64,000 bases of DNA from Euryodendron excelsum. Lineage: Eukaryota > Streptophyta > Magnoliopsida > Ericales > Pentaphylacaceae. The stretch is taken from assembly GCA_033060915.1 (NCBI GenBank), contig CM065385.1, positions 15,095,001 to 15,159,000 of the forward strand, read 5' to 3'. This document shows positions 35,253-45,245 of this stretch, in pieces. The notes under the pieces were generated by a model. That model saw only the letters and a program-made list of their open reading frames with translations, did no database searches and was not told the origin of the DNA. Within the stretch, counting starts at the first letter, position 1. Every line of letters starts with the position of its first letter. The position numbers and the translations under genes were made by a program.

Positions 35253-36698
35253 GCCAGTCTAAATGATGATTTTCCTCTCCCACACATAGACTTGCTTGTT
35301 AACAACACGGCCGGGCACGAAATGTTTTCCTTCATAGGCAGTTTTTTGGGATATAATTAGATCAAGCTGGCAGAAGAGGATCAAGAGAAGACTGTTTTCA
35401 TTGCCCCCTGCAGAGTATACTATTATAAAGTCATGCCATTCGGACTTTGCAATGCAGGGGCAACCTACCAAAAAGCCATGGTAACCTTATTCCATGACAT
35501 GATGCATCAGGAAGTAGAATTTTATGTGGATGACATGATCATCAAGTCTAAACAGTGGAAAGATCACCTGTTCAACTTGTGGAAGGTGTTTGACCGTCTC
35601 CGTAAGTATCAGCTTAAGCTAAATCCTGCCAAATGCACATTCGGAGTATCTTCAGGGATGCTGCTAGGGCTTATAGTCAATGAAAATGGGATAGAGGTTG
35701 ATCCGGCCAAAGTTAAGTCCATCGTCAAAATGCCGGCGCCAAAAGGGGAAAAAGAGGTTTGATCTTTCCTAGGAAAATTAAACTTTATCAGCAGATTCAT
35801 CGCCCAAATAACCCACCTGTGCGAACCTATTTTCAAGCTCCTTAAGAAAGACGTTCCAAAAGAGTGGGATGATAACTGTCAAATAGTTTTTGAGAAAAAC
35901 AAAGAATATCTGCGGAATCCTCCTGTCCTAGTGGCACCAACCCCGGGACGTCCTTTGTTGATGTACATGTCGGTGTTAGATACTTCCATGGGATGTGTTT
36001 TGGGACAACATGATGAAACGGGAAGAAAAGAGCAAGCCATTTACTACCTCATTAAGAAATTCCTACCATATGAAACAAATTATTCGGATCTCGAGAAAAC
36101 TTGTTGCGCATTAGCCTGGGTAGCTCATAGGCTTTGGCACTACATGCTCTATCATACCACCTTCCTCATCTCTCAAATGGATCCCCTTAAGCATATTTTC
36201 GAGAAACCAACCCTGTCCAGCAGAATTGCCCGATGGCACATGATCCTGTTAGAATTCAACATCGTGTTCACTACCCGTAAAGCAGTTAAGGGGCAGGTGA
36301 TAGCTAATTATTTGGCCGAGAACCCTATTGATGATTATCAATCCATGGAGCCCCAATTTCCCAATGAAAATATATTATGCGTTGATGACGCATCTAAAGA
36401 GCAAGCAGGAGTCGGGTGGAAGATATATTTCGACGGGGCTACTAACAAAAAGGGAGTTGGCATTGGGGTAGCAGTAGTGTCAAGAGCAGGCAGTCACTAT
36501 CCTATTGTAGTTAAGCTACAACTTGAATTGTGCACCAATAACATTGCCGAATATAAGGCTTGCATCCAAGGACTAAGATTGGCATTAGAAATGAAGATTG
36601 ACGAATTGGTTGTTTTCGGCGATTCAAATCTAGTTATTCAGCAATCTAGGGATGTATACCAAACTCGAGATGCCAAACTTTTCCCGTATCATCAATAG
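35253..36698 (+). pseudogene. pol: Tat-A RT core, connection RNase H-like domain and start of archaeal-type RNase H
   Basis: Continues the frame cut at 25934. RT motif A reads FIGSFLGYN where Tat-C has FMDDFSGYN, so the first catalytic Asp is gone; a TAG follows at 35358. The second RT motif is intact (FYVDDMIIKSK). A TGA at 35760 follows GEKEV. Next comes the gypsy connection/RNase H-like domain (LLMYMSVLDTSMGCVLGQ, YSDLEKTCCALAWVAHRL) and then a second RNase H (WKIYFDGATNKKGVG, NIAEYKACIQGL, VVFGDSNLVIQQ) with Asp, Glu and Asp in place. An additional archaeal-type RNase H after pol's own is a known Tat trait. The segment stops at TAG 36696. Confidence 0.88.
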
Positions 36699-38159
36699 GT
36701 CAAAGATTTGTGTCAGCTATTCAGAAGCGTGGATTTTCATCACGTACCCCGAGCAGAGAACAGTTTTGTCGATGTCTTAGTTACGTTAGCTGCAGCAATC
36801 AAGGTCGACAGGGGCACTGAAATACGCCCTTTACAGATCTTTACTAGGGATATCCCTTCCTATTGCCTGCATACAACTGTTGAATCCAACGAGAAACCAT
36901 GGTTTTATGACATCCAAAGGTACATCCAAGACAAGACATTCCCCGATGCAGCATCACAACGAGATAGGAAGACCATTTGTCGTTTGGCGGGACATTATTT
37001 CAAGGCTGGAAATGAGCTTTTCAGGAGATCATGGTTCGGACCTCTAAGATGCATCAATGCCATCAAAGCCAAAGTGATCATGAAGGAAGTGCACGAAGGG
37101 GTTTGTGGTCTCCACATGAATGGCCACACACTTGCAAAGAAGATTCTCCAGACATGGTATTACTGGTCAACAATGGAGTCAGATTATATTAGATACGTTC
37201 TTCGGTGTCACAAGTGCCAGATACATGGGGATAAAATTAAAGCCCCGCCAACTGAGCTCCATTCCATGTCAGCCCCGTGGCCTTTTTCTATGTGGGGAAT
37301 AGATATGATTGATCCTATCACTCCTAAAGCTTCCAACGGCCACTACTTCATCCTTGTCGCCATTGATTATTTCACTAAATGGGTGGAAGCCATTTCCTAT
37401 GTTCATGTCACCAAGAAGGTCGTGGAAAGGTTCATAAAAAATCATATCATTTGCCGGTATGGGATTCTCGAGTCACTCATTACTGGCAATGCTTCCAATC
37501 TGAACAACGAGTTGATGTCAAAGCTATGCTAAACATTTCGCATTACGCACCGAAATTCGGTCACCTACCGGCCTTAGATGAACGGAGCAGTGGAAGCAGC
37601 CAACAAGAACATTAAGAGAATACTCCAAAAGATGATTGACAACTACAGAGATTGGCATGAGAAATTTTGTTTTGCATTGATGGCTTACCAAACTATTATG
37701 AGGGTCTCCACTAGAAGTACCCCCTTTGAGCTGGTCTATGGCACCGAGGCAGTCATCCCCGTCGAGATTGAGATTCCTTCCCTAAGGATCTTAACAGAAA
37801 CCAAATTGGATGAAGCAGAATGGATCAAGGACCGGCATGCCCAGCTCTGCTTGTTAGATGAGAAACGGCTAGCCACGGTTTATCACGCTCAATGTTATAA
37901 AAGAGGAATGGCCAGGGCGTTTGATAAGAAGGAACGGCCTCGATCGTTCCAACCGGGAGATTTGGTGCTCAAAAAGGTGTTCCCCCATCAGGAGGCAGCG
38001 CAGGGGAAATTTGCTCCAAACTATAAAGGGCCATTTGTGATAAAAAAAAAAAAAAAAAAAAAGGTCCTGTCTGGAGGGGCTCTCGTTTTGGAGGAAATGG
38101 ATGGCCAAGAATTCCCTAGTCCGTTGAATTCAGATGCGGTCAAACACTACTACATATGA
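36699..38159 (+). pseudogene. pol: Tat-A end of RNase H and integrase
   Basis: Same frame as before. The tail of RNase H (VDFHHVPRAENSFVDVLVTL) is followed by the integrase zinc-binding part (HEGVCGLHMNGH ... CHKC), the catalytic core and the C-terminal domain ending DAVKHYYI. In the core the first Asp is present (WGIDMID) and the Glu is present (NGAVEAANKN), but the second Asp has become Gly (LITGNASN; Tat-C has Asp). Stops are at 37530 (TAA) and 37575 (TAG). Near 38042-38063 a run of A adds several lysines without loss of frame. No chromodomain follows, as expected for Tat. Such an enzyme would be inactive. Confidence 0.88.
38042..38063 (+). repeat. In-frame poly-A run in Tat-A integrase
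   Basis: About 22 consecutive A residues replace the short sequence coding for Val-Lys-Arg at this place in Tat-C. The frame is the same before and after. It may be slippage in the element or an artefact of sequencing or assembly at a homopolymer. Confidence 0.6.
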
Positions 38160-39429
38160 TTCCGAAAGTTAGACCTTTGGTTTCTGTACAGAAGCAATAA
38201 AATCTACTCTCCTCATTCTCCACTAACCAATAGGGTAGTGTTTCAGTGGTAAAGCTCTATGGACTAAACAATTTAATTCCAAGATGACGAGAGGCTCTCG
38301 TTTCATTTCCTATACAATTAAAATATATATATGCATAACCTTTGTCAAACCCTTAGAGCCGGTTACTTTCCTTCAGGAACATTCCCCAATAAAGTGATCA
38401 TGCTAGGTCAAATTAAAAGCACTAAAGATATGCGTTAAAAAAAAAAAAAGAATACCCTTGAAGTATTACCTTAAGTTCGCACAAACATTATTATTAACGT
38501 CATTAGTTCAAAAAAAAAAAAAAAAAGGGGGGGGGGGGTGATGGGATCCCTGAAGAACGATGAGAATACGCAGAAAAAGTGCTATTAGACCAAAACTCAT
38601 TGACGGTGAACACTAGTAGAATGATAGGTTTGAGCCTTTCCCTATTCCTTTAAAAATAAAAAAATAAAAAACCCACACCACAAACCCTAAAAGTCCTCTC
38701 AGATTAGAGTCAAATTGATTAGTCCAAATGAGCTTACTAAAATATGTTATTGGCTAGAGAATGGTGTAAGTAGTGTTTAGGAGCTTCTCAACAAAAACCA
38801 GAGACCAAGCTGAGGAAAGAGAGAGAAAGAAGAGAAAAAAAATTTATTAAGCGCATTCCTGAGGATGCGGTGAAAACCCGAAAGGGCGCTGTAGGTAAAA
38901 AAGTAGGGATGTGGCAAGATACAAAACTGTCGACCCTGGCGAAAACTTGGAAAGGCGCCTTGGTGCAAAAATGAAAGAGCTGGGACTAGTGAAAACCCTT
39001 ATGGGCACTAGTAGTAAAAATAGCGAAAAAAAGAAAAGAAAAAAAAAAAAAAAAAAAAAGAGGGTGGGGAAGAGATCTAAATGTAATAAACAACCCAAGC
39101 TACAGCATTTCCCAAAAGTTATAGGTATGAAGGCAATAGTGTGAAAGTCAAAAGGCATCTCGAAAGGCATTATCCGACTTAGCCCAGTTAAGGTTAAAGG
39201 AATGAGGGGTTCCTTTCGTGAGACAATCAGTTAGTCAGAGTGTCAAACAAAAGGGGAGTTATTTTTCATTGAGCTGCAACTTTCATTCAACTTTCCTCAA
39301 GTTTGTTTGCTATACTAACCATGCAGGAAAATCATACCAAAAGTACGCTAGGCCATGAATTTGTAAGACAAAAAGGGGGTACGATACTAAACGAAGTATG
39401 TTTTTCTACAAATGTAGGAACCAATAAAT
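38160..39429 (+). other. Tat-A region between pol and the antisense gene
   Basis: No gene is present. It contains homopolymer runs (A at 38436-38449, A then G at 38510-38538, A at about 39036-39059) and a three-copy imperfect repeat near 38868-39010 with the core GTGAAAACCC followed by GGGC/GGCGC, able to form small hairpins. Tat-C has the same repeats on the other strand at about 53655-53815, so they are an old part of the element. Pol and the antisense gene converge here. Confidence 0.55.
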
Positions 39430-41109
39430 CTAAGAGCGAGGGGCAAAAATATATCGCTCCCCATCATCATCAGAGGAGGAATCAGCTATGCAAGGGTCCA
39501 CTGGCTCACCAACCACAGGAGGAACACCCGAAGAAGAATCCGCTGTCAATGACCCAGGCCGGCTCCGCTCATAGTCAGCACATCTGGCCCGAAGCATGTC
39601 CCTCTCTTGGGTAAGGGACTCCACAGTCTCCCGCAAGGACTGATTATCCATCACATCACCCTCTAAGAAAGTGGAACTGCCTAGAACGCCTCGTGGCCGC
39701 CTATGTCCTCTCGCAGCACTCAAAGGCAGGTCATCACGTGGCGATCTGGCTGCTGCTAGCTGCATCTCCAGCGAAGCAACCTTAGCGTCTCTCATCTTCA
39801 ACCGGTCATGCAATACCTGTATCAGTCGGCAGTTCTCCCGCCTGTAGCGATGCCCCTGAACAATCATAGTTGTCAAGAAGTCGGTATACCCTACGGCAGG
39901 TAAAGGAGTCTCAATGAGAAGATCCACAAGTCTACTGGGACCCACCACATAGCGTCGAAGCTAATAGTGATAGGCCTCAATCGCAAGGGGCAGGACAGAG
40001 AATGGACCGTCATCATCAACGTGAGGAAGCAAAGATCTCCATGTATCCATAACTCTCTCCACTAATGCTCCCGGGATCGACGCCTCAAAGAAAAGAGTGA
40101 ACTTGGCTGCAGATGCTGAAAAGGGGATATCCTGACTCCTACCGAGCTGTCACAGAACCCAAATCCTGAAGAAAGGGGCAATGTCCCGCAAGCCTGCTAG
40201 GGGCATGAAGGCTTTCTCAGAAGGCCGAACTCTCAAGCAATAGCTCCCCACCAATCCTGAATACCACCTAACCGTGCCTGACCTCATGCTCTAGAGGTAG
40301 TCAACCCAAGATGCAACGGCTTGCGAAAATCTCCCCTCATCCGCTATGACACCCTGAGATCTCGCCAGGGAATGTATATGGTCAAGCTCAGGATACCATG
40401 TATACTGGAATAAAGGAGTAACAAACAAGTACCCAATTGCCCAGAGCTAGAAGAGAGTAGCGCATCCCCAGCAACGAGCATCAACGGTCTGCTGGAATCT
40501 CGTAAGACTCACAAAAGTCTCCCCTACAATCATAGGAGCATAGGAATACCCCTTACGGATCAAGGCCAGCAGTGCACATAGTCGACAGTCCACTAAATCA
40601 TCTCCTCGTGGGAACACGAAGTAGTTCAACAGAAGCAAGCCCAGACCAACCATACGAGAAACAACCCAATCCTAGGAAGTGTGCCAATCACCTGAATGGA
40701 CTCTCCTACCCATGGGAAACTCAAAGCGAGACATGAGGAACTCTGCTGGGACGTAAGGAAATTGAGGCAACAAAGAAGATAAAAGAACGGCGCGTCTGAG
40801 TTCGAGCTGGGACGAGACCACTATAATACAACCATCCAGAAAGAGGGGTCCCACAATGTCGGCAAAAACATCTCGAAAACCAAGAAGAAACCCATACTCC
40901 TGGGGAGTAGGGGTAAGTTCGCACTCCCCAAAGTGGAAAAGAGACAAGTCAGGCTGCCAGAAAGGAATCACGGCCTCCATGAGCCCAGGAATAGGCCGCA
41001 CTGATAGAAGTGAAGTCATTCGACCAAACGACTGGCGAAAGATATCCTGCTCATCCGAAGGGTAACTGCCGTGCCAAGCTCTCAGTCGACTCAAAACTGT
41101 ATCCGCCAT
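39430..41109 (-). pseudogene. Antisense ORF of Tat-A with plant-mobile-domain-like region (560 codons)
   Basis: On the minus strand one frame runs from ATG 41109 to TAG 39430, 1,680 nt, with no indel. The N-terminal part (VLSRLRAWHG, then PGLMEAVIPFWQPDLSLFHF, then ECELTPTPQEYGFLLGFRD) resembles the plant mobile domain family found in plant transposons and host genes; this is recognition, not a search. The middle has RKGYSYAPMIVGETFVSLTR and the C-terminal part is a coiled-coil-like stretch (NQSLRETVESLTQERDMLRA) with an acidic end. Stops interrupt at codon 146 (40672-40674) and several later points. It lies tail-to-tail with pol. Extra antisense frames after pol are known in some Tat-lineage families such as Grande. 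Function is unknown. Confidence 0.75.
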
Positions 41110-41110
41110 C

Positions 41111-41996
41111 CTGAAAAGGTAAGCCAAGGTAAGAGGTGTTAATATATATCGAGTAGGCAGCTGACATAATAAAGTAAAATGAAATAAATAACTAACACAA
41201 ACAAAACAAACAAAAGATTTCAAAAGATAAGTCAAAACAAATTTCCTACACACACCTTTTGATTTTCTAACTTCAAATCATATCTCAAGGGATTTCTATC
41301 TTTTTTCTTCAAAAAGATTTTATTTCTAAAAACCTTTTCTAACTCTTTCCTTAATTTCTAAAATTTTCGACAGAGTTTTGTTCAAAAATGGTCTCTACAA
41401 CACCCATGACATCAACACAAAATACAAAATGTGCACTCCACAACGTTACAATCACATAACATCCGCACTTGCGCACATTTTTCAATTTTTTGAGATTTTC
41501 AAAACATATGTTTTATTTTTTCAATAAATCAATGGTTTTCAAAGTTATCCTAAAATTTCTCAAAATACCTCAATTGTTTTCTAAAATATTCTAATATTTT
41601 TCCAAAATTTCAAAAAATTTCATCAATCTCTCAAGTTTTCCTAATTTTCCTAATTTTATAAATATTTTTTCTATTTTTCAAAAAATAAAAAATTTACCAA
41701 GTTTGCAAAAAATCACGAAACTTCGCACGATTGTTAAACACATTTTTCTAAGGCACATTGCACAAAAATCTAGCCAAAAAGCGCAATGCCCAAGCCTGTA
41801 GAAACAAATTCACTATTCTTGCAGAAAACTCTCTTCACATAATCACATAAAATCACTCAAATTCAATCGTACAAGCACCAAAATATAAAAATAACATCAC
41901 CTTAATGTTCAAAACATGTCAAAACATCAAATTCCACTATTCACGTGGTTCAAACGAAGTTTTACACATCAAAATCAACAAAATTTCAAAACTCAC
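41111..41996 (-). other. Predicted 5'-UTR intron of the antisense gene (Tat-A)
   Basis: On the minus strand a GTGAGT donor at 41996 follows a GC-richer stretch, and an acceptor TTACCTTTTCAG ends at 41111, one base before the ATG. The 886 nt between them are very AT-rich. Tat-C has the same donor and acceptor around an 889-nt interval. The two-copy conservation and the composition change favour a real intron; no transcript evidence is available. The joined first exon is not in frame with the ATG, so it would be leader. Confidence 0.55.
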
Positions 41997-42240
41997 TTTT
42001 TTGGAGTTCTCCGGTGAAATTTTCTCTTCTGGCGACTTTTCCGGCAACGTGGTCTCCTTCCGGCAATCACCCGTGGTCTCCAAGAAGTGCTCCATCATTG
42101 TCCAAGTCAGTTTCCTCACAATGTCTCTCAGATTTGAGAAAAACTCTTCAAATAGTGCACATGTTCGAACCAGAATTTTTTTGGTTTTATTTGCAAGCCT
42201 GGTTGAACTAGAATTTTTTTGGTTTTGTTCCCAAGCCTGG

Positions 42241-42298
42241 TGCCACTAGTAGAGGCGCCAAGCTTCTTTTGCCAAAGATGCCACTCCTAGTGGCGCCA
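42241..42298 (-). promoter_or_regulatory. GGCGCC palindromes upstream of the antisense gene (Tat-A)
   Basis: Two copies lie at 42241-42260 (TGCCACTAGTAGAGGCGCCA) and 42279-42298 (TGCCACTCCTAGTGGCGCCA). They are nearly identical to the palindromes before the LTR TATA box, but sit in the interior about 250-300 bases before the predicted exon-1 donor of the antisense gene. A promoter role is inferred from position and sharing; I see no matching TATA box. Confidence 0.5.
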
Positions 42299-42466
42299 GT
42301 TTCCAATTCGGGGCAGCTTTGCCCTTTTTCCCGCCAAAACTCATTTTCAAATGCCTTTTGGGCCCAATATCCATTTCCAAACCTCCATTTTCCAAATCTG
42401 TCCCTCTGACCGCCTCACGGTCAACATGGGGCTCTTACTTTATCATTTTCTATTTTTGACAAGTGA

Positions 42467-42487
42467 AGACAGAAAAAGAGGGGCAGC
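42467..42487 (+). other. Polypurine tract of Tat-A
   Basis: AGACAGAAAAAGAGGGGCAG plus one base precedes the TGTAAGCACC start of LTR3. It is the expected plus-strand primer and fixes the LTR3 start. Tat-B before LTR2 and Tat-C before its LTR lack an equivalent. Confidence 0.75.
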
Positions 42488-45245
42488 TGTAAGCACCCCA
42501 TTTTTGACCGCTTGGCGGTCTCCACTCTGTCCAGACTTGTGTTCAAGTCATTGTGGGCATATTTCAATCCAAATTAACTTGCTAAGTCTAATCCAGTCAA
42601 TTCGTCGCTTCACGGGCCCCACTGGGCCCAAATATAAGCAAAATGACATAAATACCCTTAAAGGGCATTATCCTTTCTAATTCCAAATCAGGCACATCTT
42701 TCCGAAGACGGTAAGCCCCCTTTCCAATTCCAAATCAGGCACGTCTTTCCGAAGACGGTATGTCTCCTTTCCAATTCCAAATCAAGCACGTCTTTCCAAA
42801 GACGGTAAGTCCCCTTTCCAAGTCCAATTCCAATTCCAATTCCAATCCCCCTCTCGAGACAGTTGATTCCTGGAGACGGTCTGACACGTTTTTCACAAAA
42901 AATCTCTTTGGAACGGTAAGTCCCTTTAAACCTGTCGACCGAGACAAGACCCCAAGTCCCCTAGTGGTAAAACGATCCACCTTTGGCACCTGCTAGCCTG
43001 CCAATGCAGAAATGTCCATTTAGGCATGGCTTTCAAGAAAGTTGATTCTCAGGCACTAAGTCCTTTTAGCAACTTCCCGAGATCAAGCAATCTCGGGAAT
43101 GATCGCGAACCGTCAAAATAGCAGAAATACTCGTAAACATTGCAACCGTTAGAGTACCGAAAATACTCGCAAACAGGTCAATATAGGGAATTGCCAACAA
43201 ACCCCTGTATCACGCGACCACCGACAGAGTGACAAAAACACTCAAACCCCAAGTCAACACCAATGCCTGCTAGCCCACTTCGGTGAAAAATGACCAAACT
43301 GCCCCTAGGGCCATTTTTTAGCATGTTTCTCGAGGAAATACCTTAAGTCCTTAGAACGGTAAGTCCACCCCTTCCAAGATTGTCTTAAAGGCAATCCGGC
43401 ATGATTAGGTGCCTTCTAGTCAATTTCGGGCCAATTCCGAGACCTTCCGGTCAAGATGACCATTTTGCCCCTAGGCATTCGAATGCCCCGGGAACCACAC
43501 CGGCCCTGGGTATCAAACCGGTAACCTCCCGAGAGTGCTTCCTATAGTATTCTCAATCTTCCTTTATCTTTCTGAATCATTCCGAGTCAGTTCTGGCAAA
43601 CCCAGTGCAAAATGACCGTTTTGCCCTTGGTGGGTCAGTCTCCTTTTCCAACCACACCGACTCTGGGTATCAAACCGGGAACATTTTGAATAATGTTTTC
43701 ATATCTCGAGTCTTTTTTCGGGACATTCCGGGTCCGTCTCGGCAGCTTTCCGGTTCTATTGACCGTTTTGCCCGTAATAGCCCGGTTAATCCTTCCAACA
43801 CATCCTATTTCCATTTTTCAAGTCAAATACCTCCGGGACACTATTCTAAGTGTTCCCGTCCTTTTCTAGCCTTCCGGGCCAATCTCGATCCCTTAAATCC
43901 TTCCCGAACTTTCCGGAGTCACTCCTAGTGAAGCCAAGATAAAAATTGCACGGTAGTCACTAGTACAGGCGCCCAAATCTTCCTAAGATACGTTGCTTGC
44001 CAACTTACAAAGTTTCCTAACTGGCTGGTGCCACTCCTAGTGGCACCAAGAGGTAATTTGGCCTGGCGCCACTACAACAGGCGCCAATTCTATCTCATGC
44101 CTATAAATACTAAGCCTCCTTTAGCATGAAAGAGGTCCACAAACTCAATCTAAAAACCCTAATATTTGATACACAAAGCTCGAACACTCCCTAAATCCTA
44201 GCTTCTCTAGGTTTTCCAAACCCTAGCCACCATACACAAACCCTAGCCTCCTATACACTCTTATACACTTTCATACACTTATACACTAGCCTCCAACCCT
44301 CCATTAAAGACTTGGATTGCTGCAACTCGAAGCTCTCGAAGACTGAAGCGAAGATCAAAGAAAAAGCAAGAAAGCAAGGCGCGCAAAGCAAAGTGAAATA
44401 AACATGACAAGGTAGGCTTTCTTTTTAAGTTTCTGCACTTCCCCCTCTCTCTTCTCTCTCCTAACCCACTTGGGTTTTCTCTATTTTAATCCCCTATCTC
44501 TTTCCCCCCCTTTCTTTGCATGCTTGAAACAAGGGAATTCCCGGTCCATGTGTAGGATTGGACTATTGGAGGGTCACCGTGTCGGGGGCTTTCTTTTAGT
44601 CTAACCGGAGACCACGTGAGTTCGGCCCCCTTGATTATGTGGTGAAGCCTTAACCTTGTATGTTCACAACCCCAAATTTGCATTGTGCATATCATGATTC
44701 TTACATTCTTCCAAAAGTCGTTTTCAAAATCGTTTTCAAACTTGTTTTCAAAATTATATCAAAATGTTCTTTTTCAAAACTTGTTCTCAAAATCATAATC
44801 CTAGGGTAATTCTAGCCTTTCCATGGCTAGGGTTGCTTTAGAAAAGTGTTACATTTAAAGTAACTTTTATGGTCCATATTTTCAAATTTTGTTATTTTCA
44901 AAACCACTATCCTAAAGTGGTTCTAGCCCTCTTATGGTTAGAATCGCTTTAGAAAAGTGAGATATTTTATATATACACTCCAAAATCTCTTCCAAAAAAT
45001 CTCCTTTTCAATATGCTTTCCAAAAACTCTTCCTCCCAAATTTTTTTTCAAAAACTCTCTTCGAAAATCTATTTTTAGACTCCTTTCCAAAACACTCTCC
45101 TCAAAATTCATTTCCTAAAAAAACACTCCCTAGGTTTCCGTCCTAGAAAATACCGTTCTTAAAATTCACTTTCCTAAAAACTCTTTCCAAAAAGCTTCTT
45201 CCAAAATTTCTTTTCAAAAGCTCTCTTTTTAAAACACATCTTTGT
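42488..45245 (+). mobile_element. Tat-A 3' LTR (LTR3), first 2,758 bp, cut by Tat-C
   Basis: It starts TGTAAGCACCCC after the polypurine tract and follows LTR2 block by block: three 45-bp units (42687-42820), GCGGAAATACTCGC-type repeats, 155-bp modules, a palindrome at 44026-44048, TATA at 44102, and the start of the low-complexity leader. At 45246 an inverted LTR begins. The 5 bases before it (TTTGT) should recur beyond the window after Tat-C, followed by the rest of LTR3. Confidence 0.88.
44102..44109 (+). promoter_or_regulatory. TATA box of LTR3
   Basis: TATAAATACTAAGCCTCC occupies the conserved position; the block shows small changes relative to LTR2 (CTAAG for CAGAG). Confidence 0.65.

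Noticed and set aside
38510..38538. A-run followed by a G-run as the poly(A) tail or target site of a retroposed gene
   Set aside because: No coding or RNA-derived body precedes it, and no target duplication was found; homopolymers are common in this interval in Tat-C too.
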